Assembly (NCBI RefSeq): GCF_021018895.1
Contig: NC_079378.1
Coordinates: 9,297,501 to 9,361,500 of the forward strand
Length of the DNA stretch: 64,000 bases
DNA from: Seriola aureovittata
Taxonomy: Eukaryota > Chordata > Actinopteri > Carangiformes > Carangidae
Reading direction: 5' to 3'
Shown here piece by piece: positions 35,139 to 47,805 of the stretch; the first letter of the stretch is position 1; each line of letters starts with the position of its first letter. The translations under genes and the position numbers were made by a program. Below the pieces are notes generated by a model that made no database searches, was not told where the DNA came from, and saw only the letters and a list, made by a program, of their open reading frames with translations.

Positions 35139-35858
35139 TTCTTTCTCCCTCCTTCTCCTTCTCTCTTCTCCTTCTCTCTGCTGCCTCCATCACACACCAC
35201 AGTAAGCAGACCACCAGCCATCATTTACATGGCACAGTTGGTCCTCAGCCAAGGCTCTCTCATCTCTGGCAGGCAGGAGATATATGGAAATTATGGAAAT
35301 GTTACACATATCACCACAATGCAATCCCACAATTCCTCCATAAATACAGGAATAGGTTCCCTTATCTACCATCTTCATTTGACTTTTTTTCAGGGCAGTC
35401 TTTCATTTCTTGGCTCCCGTAGCGACACCAGCATTTCTATGCAACACCAGACCTACAGCATTTCAGATCGCTTGTAGCCTCTGTGCATTAATTCACCATT
35501 CACTGGAGTTTTGGTCGGTTTCTGTGAAGCAGGATTTGCATTAATCCTCAGTCGTCATCAGTGATCTTCGTCATCCCTCATCCATTTGTCTTCTCTGTCC
35601 CATTTAGTTTGAACAATGTAATGACATATGTCAGAATGAAGACAAAAAGAACTGAAGGGGGGGGGTCGCGGATGGAGTGGTGTAATGTAGAGGAGTGATT
35701 TCCATTCCCAGCAGAAATCAATAGGCTGAGATCTAACATTATGGGAATGTGTGTGTGTGAGTATACACTCTATGTGTGTATATGTACATGCGAGTATGTG
35801 TGTGTATGCATGTGCACCTATTATCAAACATGTGTATGGAATTAAATGTCCTTTTACA

Positions 35859-35898
<40 letters not shown>

Positions 35899-36338
35899 CC
35901 TAAAACAGAGAGCCACAGCTAGAGGGTAATCAATACGGACTGTAAATGATGGCTATAATGGGACCATGCCTGTGGTGGGACATTGCAGTAGTGATGTGGA
36001 TGGAGCCTGTGTGAGTGTGTGTGGAGGGGATACAGTGCTGGTATTTGATCCTGTGTGTGTGTGTGTGGTTGTGTGTGTGGTTGTGTGTGTTCTCCAATGC
36101 AGGGCAAACAGAGAGGGTGTGGTTGGTGGGCAGACAGGGTCCCAGTCTCAATCCTGGGTGTACGATAACAGTAATTCAATTGAGCTGGTGAGCCCTGGCC
36201 AGTGGGATTCTTTGCCTGTGGGTAAGTGTGTGTGTGTGTGTGTGTGTGTTTTAGTCATTAGGCAACCTGATCCTCCTGGCTCACTCCTCCGGTCTGAATG
36301 AATAAGTGATCAAAGTCTATAACATTGTGTGTGTGTGT

Positions 36339-36372
<34 letters not shown>
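34925..36372. repeat. Cluster of (GT)n microsatellites, all in one orientation
   Basis: GT/TG runs at 34925-34967 (followed by GCGTGCGTGC), 35861-35894, 36055-36090 (interrupted), 36222-36249 and 36326-36372. A CT-rich tract at 35098-35180 lies between them. Alternating purine-pyrimidine tracts of this length can adopt Z-form DNA. Confidence 0.9.
35391..35476 (+). other. Candidate terminal exon, low confidence
   Basis: After a strong acceptor (TGACTTTTTTTCAG), the frame reads GSLSFLGSRSDTSISMQHQT and ends SISDRL before a TAG at 35474-35476. Codon content is protein-like and not repeat-derived. However, no upstream exon or family match was found, so it may be chance. It would fit the rightward transcript suggested at 26.6 kb. 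Confidence 0.18.
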
Positions 36373-36374
<2 letters not shown>

Positions 36375-36745
36375 ATGTACTGTATGTGTGTCCTTGTGTT
36401 TCTGATTTCATCCTACTTCCTTCCTTCCTTCCCTTGTCCTTCCCTCTGTCCTTCCTTCTTTCCTTCTCTCCTTCTATTAATTCCAGTTCTTCTCCAAATG
36501 TCTTTTCTCCTCTCATTCATTCTCCTACCTGTAGTCTTTATTATTATACCAATATAATATAACCAATTTCTTCTCTCTGTTTGAATTCCTATTTCTTTTC
36601 AGTTTTTTTCTTTTCAAGTATCGTTCTAGAAACTACCAAGGACTTTAAACTAAAGAAATGTCATTGTCCTGTGTCTATTATTGTCTCTGTGCACATGACA
36701 ATAGATATGAAAATATATTTTCAAATAAATCACATTATTATCCAG

Positions 36746-37043
36746 TAAAAGGGTCAGTTCATCCAAATAACAAAACAATTTTCTCACTTACCTATGCTAA
36801 TGTCCAGCAGGTTGTTTGGTTTGAAATATCACTCTCAGAGATTTCTTCCTCCACCCCAATATAATAGGATCTTTCCCTGTGGCTCTTAAAGAAATAAAAA
36901 ATTACAATCACTGTGAACAATTTTGTCATTGGGACAATTTTTTTCTAGATAAACCCAAATTATCATTGTGGCCTGGTACCATGACAGAAAAATTAGGATA
37001 TCTTTTCTATTTTTGTAATGTAGGTGATCTGACCCTTTACCTG
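36746..37043. mobile_element. Short TIR element (AAAGGGTCAGTTCA ends)
   Basis: The left end AAAAGGGTCAGTTCATCCAA is mirrored by the right end, the reverse complement of TAAAGGGTCAGATCACCTAC. Interior AT-rich, no ORF. About 300 bases; resembles common fish non-autonomous elements whose ends read GGGTCAGTTCACCC. A TTA/TAA-type target is possible. Confidence 0.65.
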
Positions 37044-37514
37044 CTGTTTACCTAAAAGAAAGCCACAAAAAAAGAAATGTTTTCTCATCACTCTTATCCT
37101 CCTTTCGATCCTCTCCTCTACTCCTCCCCCCCCCCCCCACTCTGCTGAGCCAGTCCTTGGCAGCCAATCATCCTCTGCGGGCCAAGCACAAACAAATGGC
37201 AGCCTCCCTCGCTGGACATGGCCTGATCACGCACCCATGAGCAAGCAGAGGCACATACCGTGCTGTGGATGCGGTACGCCTGCACATATCTCATATGAGC
37301 AATCACCCGTGCACGTGTGTGGCAGATTCATGGCCGCACACAGAGAGACGGAAATACCGTATGGACACAAACATACCCTACCTCTGCCCAACCCTGTGGC
37401 TTTATATTAGCGTAATCCTTGGTTTAATATGAATCCAGACCAAAGCTTTTTTCCTATTTTCCCAAAAGAGATACTGCCATGGCCTGGTTTTACTAGGACA
37501 AAGTCATTTAGCCT

Positions 37515-37554
<40 letters not shown>

Positions 37555-40440
37555 ACATTAAAACACGCACACATTCAGGGTGGGATCAGGCTGTATTCAT
37601 GCCAACTAGTCCCAGATTGGGTGCTCGTGGTGAGAACGTAATGAGTGGAGACCAATATGTCGCATGCCTTTCTGCCTCCCTGTTTTTTTTTTTTTTTCTG
37701 TCTCCTTGAGTGTCGGGATCCCTTTTCCCTTCATTCTCTGCCTTGGAGCGAGTGACAAACTCCCACTGTGCCCACTTATGTGTCTCCCTCCACTGTCATA
37801 TAGTGTCTGTCTGACATGTCGCTATTCTGTGAAGCCGTCATATCGAGAGTATCTATTCCTACTGCAATGCATCACGTCAAAAGCATTGTGACAGGCGTCC
37901 TTTAAGTGCGCCGTGTGTTTGCATTCTTGAGTCTGAGTAATGATCTGGCTTCTGAAAACTGTCATCTCTGGGGTTAATTACTAAAGTTGCATGTCACTTT
38001 TTTGGGGCCAGTTTCAAAGCCAAAAGATGAATTTTGCGACGGGGTGAAATCAACTCATTTTCACTCGTTTAGTCACATTCAGTTTGCTCAAATTAACTGT
38101 CACAGCAAATGCAACAGAATTATAGTAAAATCATGATTTTCAAACATTTCTCCGCAGACTCCTGATTCATGGTAAAATCCGTCAGTTTCTGAATTCATGT
38201 ACAAGTTGCTTTGATGTTTACATAAGTGAAATTTCAATGAGGGCATTAAAATGATACCAGTGCCTCTTTCAGTCAGGAGTTTTAGTCCCTGTGAGACCAT
38301 ATGACCCGATGCCTATTTCCATGTCTGCCTCTGTCATATAACTGTATAGTTTTCAATATGTTGCACTAATTTCCAAATTACCCAGCTTAGTCCAAACACA
38401 CCTGGTGCTACCTCTAATGATTAGCGCTGCACAGCACTTGAAAAGGACTGCGAATTACAAAGACTGCCTCACGTGGCACAACCACACAAGGGGCTCAGGT
38501 AGGCTGTGCTTAGCTTACCTTAACTTCACTCTCTTGAGTTTTAATAATAAACAGGCAGTGATGAATGGAATCGAACTGGCATTGAAGGTGTACACATGGG
38601 ATACTCTGAATATGCAAATGAGGGAATGAGGAAACAGTATTTGCATGATAATAATATCTGTTGCTCGTCGAATACGGCCTCACATTCCCCCTGCAACCAT
38701 GCAGGCCAATCTCTGGAGCGAATAAAGCTCTCGGGATGGCTGCCGTACTGTGACTGAGCCACCATCTTGTCGCAACAAAGCATTGTGGGTAAACAGCATT
38801 ATTTGGTCTACTTCAAATACATTGAATGTAGGAAAATGGATGAAAGACCACATCAGACCGTATAGCGCTGTTTTCCCCCTCGCTCAGTGGTCCATATTAT
38901 GCACTCTGTATCTCAGGCTATGCATATTTGTGCTCTGGCTTTGGAGATTTGGACATAAGCTACACTATTGCCAGCGTTCAGTCAATACAGTTAATTTTCC
39001 AGGCGTTCAGCTGCACTGCTATCTGTCCATTTATTTCCAATGTGCTTTTGCTGACGTGATGTTCCCCTTTGCCACATTTATCGTCTCTGTATCATATTTG
39101 GCCTTGTCTTATGTTCTGTTTGTTATCTTAAAAGTGATGACTCATGGAAGTCTGCCTGTCTCCTCGTTTTATTTTAATTTTCATTCATCTTTTACTTTTT
39201 ACAGCCTCTGGAGCCCGTGGGCCTATGATTAACCCGCCACCAGGTTATTGATTATTTCATTTTCATTTTCAAGTGATTTCTATTCCAAAATACACCACAT
39301 GGATTAGATGTAGTCATTATATAGTCGTCACAGATTTTTAGTCTATCACATAAGAAACAGCTTTCAACCGTTTCTTGCCTCTCATTGGTGCTGTTTCATG
39401 TCATGAAGAATAAATGAACTCCCCTTCCTTTTCCATCAATGATCTCATTATCCCGTTACATTTTAATTTTGAAACATTACACACTGCACAGGGTGCCTGT
39501 GAAAAGAAGTTTCTGAAATCTAGAGTGCAAGTCTGGAACTTTTTAATAAGAAAACCAATATTCCTGGATGAAAATGTATCTTCCACTCTGTTTCCAAAGT
39601 GCTCCCTCTCGCCCACCGTTTAATTGAGCTATTCTTCATTGTAATTACTGTGACACACTGGCCTTGTGGTGATCTCTTCCACTGTTTCATTACTTGAGAT
39701 CAATGGGGTTTTAGTGACAGATTTGGCCCTGAGACTCCTTTGTCAGCTGTGTTTATAATTATTATATTAAATAATAACATATTTTACATCTAGAATGACG
39801 TCTGCCGTATTGAATCCAACCTTTTAACTTGTCAACTCTATACAAATGCTTTGACTTTCAACTTATTAGGCACCCGATGTTATTACTGTTAGACTGTCAC
39901 GCCATTTTGCTTCTTTAGAAATAGCTGCAGGCACTGAGCTGAAAAAATACAAACGTGCAAACTCGCAGGAATTTTTCATTTGATTTTCAACAGAGTTTTG
40001 TATCTTAATATAATAAAAAATAGAGAACCTGCATGGCATTTCAAATTAAACCACTCTTGCTTAATGGTGTGCAATGTTCACCCCCTCACTCACTCACACA
40101 GACTGGCATCGAGAGTGTAAGAACAAAAACGATTAAGCCACACACACCTTTCTTCAACAATCCCTGTATCGTGTCCCCTCTCTTTCTCCTCTCTCCCTCT
40201 CACTTTGTTTCACTTGTTTCATAAATCTGTCCAATGCAGCTTTCACACGGAGGCAGATTATTGCTTTCCAACTAATACCAGAGACATTTCATGCTCAAGT
40301 ATGAAAAGGGATTTAAGGACAGAAATCTAATCTACTGTAGTGTGCAATGATGAAATATCAGTGTAATATCTACTGAGAAGCTTGAGAAACCTCAATAGAA
40401 AGCCAGTCCCAGATATGATGGAGCATTTCTAATCGTATTT
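37044..40440. other. Low-repeat noncoding stretch, possible conserved elements
   Basis: Contains a C13 run (37126-37138) and a (CA)n at about 37521-37550. From about 37.9 to 40.0 kb there is little recognisable repeat, with balanced composition. A 160-codon open frame at 38750-39232 has no recognisable domain and is probably chance. The stretch is a candidate for conserved noncoding sequence, but that cannot be shown from one genome. Confidence 0.35.
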
Positions 40441-40457
40441 GGTCCTCTCCACTACCC

Positions 40458-40566
40458 TCCTTTCCTTTCCTTTCCTTTCCTTTCCTTTCCTTTCCTTTCC
40501 TTTCCTTTCCTTTCCTTTCCTTTCCTTTCCTTTCCTTTCCTTTCCTTTCCTTCCCTTTCCTTTCCT
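40458..40566. repeat. (CCTTT)n pentanucleotide satellite-like tract
   Basis: About 20 near-perfect TTTCC units with one variant near the right end (TTCCC), continuing as looser CTCT/CCTTT to about 40610. One strand is pure pyrimidine, a mirror-type tract able to form triplex DNA. It encodes an artefactual KGKER repeat on the minus strand. Confidence 0.95.
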
Positions 40567-40610
40567 CTCCTCTCTGTCCTCTCCTGTCCTTCTTATCCTT
40601 TCCTTTCCAT

Positions 40611-41905
40611 CTGCATAATCCAGAACATCAGAGCAGATTGTGGCTGAATGGGAGGCTGCAGTAGCAGGTGTAATCTTAGGGTTGTGCATCTCTCATCTGC
40701 AGATCTCCCTCTGCAGCCTCTCTGATGCTATTTATGGCACACATGCACATGCAGCAGCATGGCTGAGAATGAGGCAGGGATTGGGAGAGCCTTGAGGGGA
40801 GGAGGGGAGGGTTGACAAGTGCAGGGTTGCATTCATTGGAAAGCACTAGTCTATAATCTGCCTGCACGCTGCTGTCGATGCTTGAATTTGGTCGGGTTGG
40901 GGCTGCATTGGACTGATTTGACGTGATTGTCCGACATGTTAGGCTGGATTTGCATTAGCTAAACACTAGATTAGACAATGTGAATCAAGTTGAAAGAGCT
41001 CAGGCTGTGGCTAGTCTTAAACAACGCCGTCCAAACAGGGTCAGACAACATTCCTCTGCACCACCAGTAGGACTGTCTACTGCCTAGCATGCCACATTAT
41101 CTTCACAGCTCCAGCGAGCCATGCATGTGCCTTCACCCACCCTGGAATGGGAACAGCACTATCAGCACTTTGTCTCCACTCAGTTGTCGTGGTGGTGGCG
41201 GTGTGTGCGCGTGTGTGCGTGCGTGTGTGTGTAGGGGAGGTTGATTGTGGGTCGACATGTTAACAAAACACTGTGAATCCCCCTCTCTCTGCTGCTCTAT
41301 CTTCGTCTCCACTCCTCTGCTGCCCTGCTACTGAGTTTGTTTGTGTCCAGCCAGCAGTCCTGAGAGTGAAAAGCTTCATCAGCTGAATTACTGGAAGTTA
41401 GCTGTCTCAATCAATTAGGTCTTGCTGGCTAGGACACATGGCTGGAGCTGTATAGCTGCAGTTTCCTGACCTCTCCTTTTCTATAATGCCATCTTGTCTT
41501 CCTTCATTTAGCCTCCCCTCCTCTCCTCTCCTCTCGTCTCCTCTCCTCCTACACCTGATACCTCCTCCCCTCTGCTAAGCTGCTAATCCACATACATATG
41601 CAGCAAATTGTATTATCCATACAGAGCACGCGTCAGCCTTTACCTGCTCCTACTGCAACTATATAAGACGGTTCTTCCGTGGACAGGCCCCGTAGGTAAA
41701 TTTCCCTTCACTTATCCAAATAAGCTATATAACACAATGATGGGAGAAGGATGGATAGAGGAACGAGCAGAGGAGCGGAGGGAGAAAAGGTTAAGGGTAT
41801 GAGGAGACCCTGAGGTCCAGAGATAAGCAGTGATCCCTTTCTTTCATTCTTCACATCCTCTGCGAGTGCTCAGAGGATGCTCACAAGGGCAGTGTCATCC
41901 ATACT
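40611..41905. other. Noncoding stretch, nothing recognised
   Basis: Mixed sequence with a short GTGTGCGC tract near 41200 and CTCCT units near 41515-41545. No exon or RNA signal. Confidence 0.4.
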
Positions 41906-41907
41906 AT

Positions 41908-41909
<2 letters not shown>

Positions 41910-41973
<64 letters not shown>
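41910..41973. repeat. (AC)n microsatellite, 64 bp
   Basis: Uninterrupted AC dinucleotide run of about 32 units. Confidence 0.97.
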
Positions 41974-41975
<2 letters not shown>

Positions 41976-43592
41976 ATCCAGCAGCCACACATCCTGTCAT
42001 GTGGTCAGCTTGATCCTATGCAGTGTAACTGTGTGCTGTCTCCTGACTTAAGGATTTTCCCCATACATCATAAAGATTGCAAGTAATTAGCAGAAACTGT
42101 GCAGTTTAGCTTGGAGATCATTTCAATAACAGGTTGTTCTTTTTATTTATTTTTTTAATCAAGCACACAGCACTGTGCAGGTGTGAGGTAGAGTACGACC
42201 TCTTTTTCCTCACTGTAAAACCTATACCCAGCATGCATTGTGTTAAAAATTATGAATGATTATCAGTATAAAATGATGGGGTATGGGAAGATGCACGTTC
42301 TGGGATACAGACACCAAAAGCCAACAGCTCAGTCAGCCAGCTCACATTAAATAGAAGTCCGTAGAGTCAGTGTTGGGGGAATCTGTTGGCGAGCAGATGG
42401 GCCACAGCTCAAGACGCGTCAGAAGTTTTTAGACAGCAACGGGAAATGGAGAAAATGACATTAGAAGAGATTGTTGATTCATTTTATGGATATGCATGAA
42501 ACCACGTTATGATGGGTTTTTTTTTTTTTTTTTCTTTCTTTCTGTGCTCATAAAGTAATCATGGTTTAACTTTGGATGCCGCATATTGAAAATAAATCCC
42601 AGGAACACATTTCACTTTTTGACAGAAATGCTAAATGAGAGATTGCGTTAACTTACCGAGGAACAGAGACTCTATAGATCTCTATGCAAAACAGAGGATG
42701 TGCCAAATTGGAATCATCGTAAAAATGTGTTCCTTGACATCATCCAAGATCTTATTTAGTCTAACACACCTCAGATGTTTGATGTCCTACATTTCTCAAA
42801 GATAAAAATAAACCAGGACTTTTTGTTCCTTTTCATCCTCTTCTTTTGTAGTATTTAGTCATGTTGATTCAAATCGTTGCACCTTGGCGATCCGTCGCTC
42901 CTCCTCATGATACCCCTAGCTCCTGTCACAAATTAGCTGGCAGCACTAAACATATCATCTCACAATGTCACCACGCAGGTGATAATTGTCTTACCGTATG
43001 TTTGAGTGAAATTGTCATGACTGGAATTTGCACGACGCCTCTGTCCCTGCGCTTTTATAACACGGCTGTGAAATTCCTCATCGCACCTGGCTGCTAGAGA
43101 GCAGAGATAAAACATTATGACTTTTGGCTTGTTTAGGAAGGTAATAATTAGCTTTTCAACTTGTGTTTGCAGTCGGTCGTTTGGTTTGTTTCCAAGACGA
43201 CACTGTCATTCTCGAGTTAACTAAGTCGGCTTCGCATTGCAACACAGCGTGAGAGCGGAGGGGGTGTATTTTTATGATGCACGGAGATGACTTTGACTCC
43301 AGAGATTCACAGAGAAGTGAAAGTTGGTCATGTGATCAGTGTCACATGAATGTTTCTGAGTAGAGTGGATGTGTGTGTACAGCTGAGGTCAAAGTTTAAT
43401 CTGAGTGTTTTTCTGTTCGTGAGCCACATGAGCCTTTTTTTTTTTTTTTTTTTTTACAGTACTTCTTTATGTGTGGGGCATTTACAGACACTGCACACTA
43501 TATGTTTATGGCATATGTGTGTATCAGATGTTCGGATGTTGTGTATCCTGCAGCCTGTAGCAAAGCAGATGCACCCCAGAGACAGACACATA

Positions 43593-43644
<52 letters not shown>

Positions 43645-44873
43645 CACATGGATGAGGTCACATGGGCTCACCATGTGCTGCTGCTTGAGGCCTGGTGAAC
43701 TGACTCCACACAACAATCCTCTCACTGTGTGTTTGTGTGTGTCAGTGTGTGATTGCGCTGATAAAAACAGTACAATAAGTGGGATTCAGGGTGTCCTCTT
43801 TGTGTGATTGGCATTTTTGCTTTTCGTCTGACAATGAGGAAAGGGTGCAGTACGTGTCATTTAGTCTGAAATTAAACCTTATCGTGGGAATGTTCTTTAT
43901 GAGGCCTTCGTGTTGATCAGAAAAAAACATATTTGGAATCATGATGATAATTTTAATAGAAATACACAAACCCATAATTGTAGCTGTATCTCCATAACCA
44001 AATCTTAACCCTGTAGGAGTATAAGATCAGAACACACTGACACTAACTATTCAAAATTCAAGGGGGCTTTAGAGTCATTTTTCAGACAATGATATTGCTG
44101 TTGCATGTCTACACTGAAAGCAGGGTCACCTACTGTGTAACAGTGCTGTGAGCAGATTGCAGCAGCAAGGCCGTGATATAATCGCACACACTATAATCAA
44201 AACAAAACATCCTGACGTAGATGTCTTGATGTGTCGGGTGATCTAAGGCTGTGGATGATGTGACGCTGTTGGTGATGATTTCCAGTAGCGCCATAATGGT
44301 GATCAGAATGAGTGCAAGAAGACCTGCTGCATTCATATGCAGAGTATCATGGTGGGGTGGTCGCTATGTCTCAATCTGACATAGTGACCATCTTAAAAGA
44401 CAAAAATGTTTAACAGTCAAATCCCAGCATTTAAGTGAATATTGTCAGACATTTCTAAATCGTTTGTAAAAAGTGTGGAGCTGATTTTTAGATACTCTCC
44501 TGCAAAATTTGCTCAAGTCTTTCTGTCTGTTTGTCTGCCACTACATGAAGTTTAAAGGAGTTTGAAATAGCTTAAGATAATGTTTTCTTTGGACAAAATG
44601 GATGTATCTTGAACTTTCTCATTTTATGTCTCAGTGGCAGAATGCCCTTCTGCCCGTTTCTCTGTCCGTTTATCCGGCACTGTATCTCTTTGCTCTTGTC
44701 TGACTCCATCCAGAGAGATAGGGGGAGGTGGGCAGACAGTCAGAGTCCAAGAGGGACAGAGAAGAAGAGGAGGAGGCAAGTCAAGGGGAGAGGAGGGAAG
44801 GTCACAGGTGTCGCAAAAGGATGCTGCTGTGAACAAAAACCTCTCTGAGTCACATTGCACAGTGTTCGGTAGC

Positions 44874-44936
<63 letters not shown>

Positions 44937-45462
44937 GTCGATTGATAGAATAACACACAGACTTTTTGATTTGTTAAAGGTATATTGTAAACCATTGCAC
45001 CAGGGTTCTTTTACTGTATTTCTTATTGAGGACGACGCCCTCTTTTATCATCAAAAAGTGAAAATAATTCCATTTAGCTAAGTAGTATAATTTAGCAACT
45101 ACTTGTATTAACCCTCTTTTTAGCTCTGTTTTGGTCTCAACCAACTCTTGAGGGACATATGTGTCTCTTTAGCCACCAAATGTCACCAGTGTTTATCTGC
45201 CGTTTGGCAGATAAAATGCTAAGGGATTTTTTTTCTTTCCCACAGTCATCTGCTACATCTGGAAACAACACTAGGTGCATTTCCCTTAACCTGCTTATTG
45301 CACAATTTGAAATTTCGAACTTAAAAAAATGATTGACGGAAATACGCTAATTTAGAAAAAACTCTCAAATGTTGCCAAAAAATGTATACACTTGCATGAG
45401 GTGGTTTTTCAGTCTATTTGGCAAAGCAGTATTCAGCAAAACAATTAAAAAAAAAAAATTAA

Positions 45463-45500
<38 letters not shown>

Positions 45501-46581
45501 TTTTTTTAATTGCTTCAATTTTGTGCAAAACTGCAATGGACACCTTGCTGCTGATGAGTGCAAAAAAATAATAAAAGTAACAATGAGCTAAAATATACTA
45601 AAAATCTCAGGAGAGGTGCTAATTCTCTGTGGGCTTGTTGTTGTTATGAGCAGCACATTTCATACAGAAGTGATCATATGTTCCATTGATAATATAAAGA
45701 TACTGATAAGTGCAGTTTCAAAGTCGTTTTAACTATATTTTACCCCCTACATTTAGTGTGTTACACATGTTAGCACTGAACAGTAACTGGCTGATGTTAA
45801 ACCAACCTGAATGAAACTATGTATATTCAAACAGAATTACTAATTTAGCATCTAATGCTCAGATTTATGCATGATTATAAGTTAATTTCCATTAGCCCTT
45901 CAACTACAGTTAACATTCCTGGTTTGAGTTTGCCTAGAGTTGTTAGCTGACTGCAAGCAAAAAAAAAAGAAAGAAGATTTGGCTTAAATTGTTTTCACAG
46001 ATACTACTGTATCCCACATAGCTCACTTATTATTTAAATATCACAATGTTTATTTCCACATAGTCTCTAATTTATTTAGTTAGTTATAGGTTTGTTCAAG
46101 TAAAAAAAATATAGGAAAGCAACAGAGACATTTCTTAGTAGCCTATGAATCATTTAAAAAAGAGATAATTTGAATCTGAGATCTTATCAAATGTTTTCCC
46201 TCAGTGCAGTCATTGATTTAAGTCTATATTTAACATTTCATTTGCAGGTTTCATTTTTAAAGTCCATTATGGGGATAAAGTCCCAGCTTTTTAGACCAAG
46301 CCAACTGTTGCCAAAATGAACAGTCTTTACCAGCCTGGATCTATTCTGTTTCAGATGCCAGCTCTTCAGATCTTCATCTGCATATTCTCCCAGGCATAAC
46401 CCTAGATGAAACTGTGGTTCAGAAATGTGTAATTACTTAAGCTATATTGTTATTTGTTTGTTTGGTTCTTTCTTTTTCTTTTTTAAAAAGAAAAAGAAAT
46501 AACATATCAAACTTTGCTCCTCCAGACAACTAATTTAACAGGTGCTGTGTAGTTGCCAGGTTTAGAAACAATCAGTGTTCT

Positions 46582-46584
<3 letters not shown>
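41974..46584. other. Noncoding stretch with microsatellites
   Basis: Unique AT-rich sequence with poly-T at about 42518-42533 and 43435-43455, (GA)n at 43596-43642 and 44878-44931, and (AT)n at 45468-45499. The part 42840-43330 is balanced in base composition and repeat-free, so worth a conservation check. No gene seen. Confidence 0.45.
44878..44931. repeat. (GA)n microsatellite, 54 bp
   Basis: Uninterrupted GA repeat of about 27 units; purine on one strand. A similar tract lies at 43596-43642. Confidence 0.97.

Positions 46585-46629
<45 letters not shown>
46585..46629. repeat. (TG)n microsatellite
   Basis: About 22 uninterrupted TG units. Confidence 0.97.
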
Positions 46630-46630
<1 letters not shown>

Positions 46631-46865
46631 TGCATGTTTGTGTGCCTTTGTTGTTTCCCTCAGCTGCTCTGTGGTGTCCTAATGGGGCAGGAATAACAAC
46701 AGGAGATCATAAACAGCAGCTGTGCCCGGTCAGACCACACAGTGCTCTCTAGCAGCACGACGATCTCATGAAACGCTGTCTAAGATGACAGAGTGCAGCA
46801 GGGGAAGAGACTGAAAGTGATGAAAGCTACAGGAGTGTGTTTTATGTCACCTGTGTAATTCTTAT

Positions 46866-47175
46866 GGTATTTTTCCATCAAATCTGGTTCAGATGGTTGT
46901 GGTCCCCAGAGGTTTAATCCTAATGACGTTGATGATCCCCTGACTTTTCCTATAGCACTACCATGAGGTTGAAATTTTTACTTGAGAGTGAATAGTTTCA
47001 CCAACTGTTTGAGAGATTTCTATAAAATTTGATGCATTCATGGATGGATTAATTCCATGGATTAATTGTGTAAGTGTGGCAATTCCCTGACTTTTCTTCG
47101 AAAGGTAGCATCAGCATCAGCGTTGCACCGTTTCTGCTGTGAGGATGTTAGCATGTATGTTGATGTCAGTATTTA
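46866..47175 (+). repeat. GTTAGCAT-family dispersed repeat
   Basis: TTTTTCCATCAAATCTGG, TGTGGTCCCCAGAGGTTTAA, GATGATCCCCTGACTTTTCC, ACTACCATGAGGTTGAAAT, TTTCTATAAAATTTGATG, and near the end GGATGTTAGCATGTATGTTG and TATTTAGCTTAAAGCCCTGC. Shares block order with 33230-33620 and 55495-56010. Confidence 0.7.
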
Positions 47176-47459
47176 GCTTAAAGCCCTGCCCTTCTTAAGT
47201 CAACCCTGTCTGTTAGAAATTATGTTTATATACAACTAACATTTTATGGGAGGACGGAGTCAGGCTAACCGCCTCGCTACACCTCCAGGCCTCTGCATCT
47301 GGATGCACAGGGACAAAACTGATTTCAGCCCTTTCACTTAGCTCCCAATAAGACACCAGAGAAGAACCCGCCCAAATTGTTGGAGTAATGAAACAATTTT
47401 AATCTGAATACAGATGAATATTTACAGTGTATATGCAGATATGTGTATCTGTATATTCT

Positions 47460-47805
47460 GAGATGTCAGGAAATGAGACTTAAACATTGCTCTCTTGAGT
47501 TTATTGGGAGCTTTTAGTACAGATAGCCAGAGTTTTGCCCTCAGTGCACATTCTATGCAGATATAAGGGCATTCCTGAAGAGCAACGTTTGTGTATTTTT
47601 TGTGATCTTGGGGTTGTTGAAGATTAAATTTCGTTTTGTATTTCACTACCCTCTGTATACTGACTTCAGGAAATATCAATTTGACAGGATCCAATTGAAG
47701 AATCCTGATTTGTTTTGCTTGACTGATGCTGATACGTCGAGTTGGCTGTTTAATTTGGAGGCTGTTGTTTTGGAGAGATTTGTAGAGGATGCTCAGTAGC
47801 TGTGA
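47460..47805 (+). mobile_element. LINE ORF2 C-terminal (zinc-knuckle) relic
   Basis: Forward frames give GIPEEQRLCIFCDLGVVED, then, after a stop and frameshift near 47628, FVFHYPLYTDFRKYQF and later NPDLFCL, WLFNLEAVVLERFVEDA and a stop. This resembles the C-C-H-C knuckle at the end of fish retrotransposon ORF2 proteins, which read like R.C..C....VEDE.HFL..CPLY...R, followed by NP..F.L. One zinc ligand (the final Cys, here Tyr in HYPLY) is mutated, and the frame is broken. An old, inactive 3' end. Confidence 0.6.

Noticed and set aside
34921..35422. 165-codon frame beginning with a Cys-Val repeat
   Set aside because: The N-terminal half is a translated (GT)n microsatellite and the middle is a CT tract; not a protein.
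34925..36372. Regularly spaced repeats that might suggest a CRISPR-like array
   Set aside because: They are eukaryotic dinucleotide microsatellites of varying length with irregular spacing and no cas genes.
38750..39232. 160-codon open frame, one of the longest on the right side
   Set aside because: No domain, aromatic-rich composition as expected of T-rich DNA, no splice or promoter context and no recognisable relatives; likely a chance frame.
40429..40689. Minus-strand frame with a GKERK repeat
   Set aside because: It is the translation of the (CCTTT)n tract.
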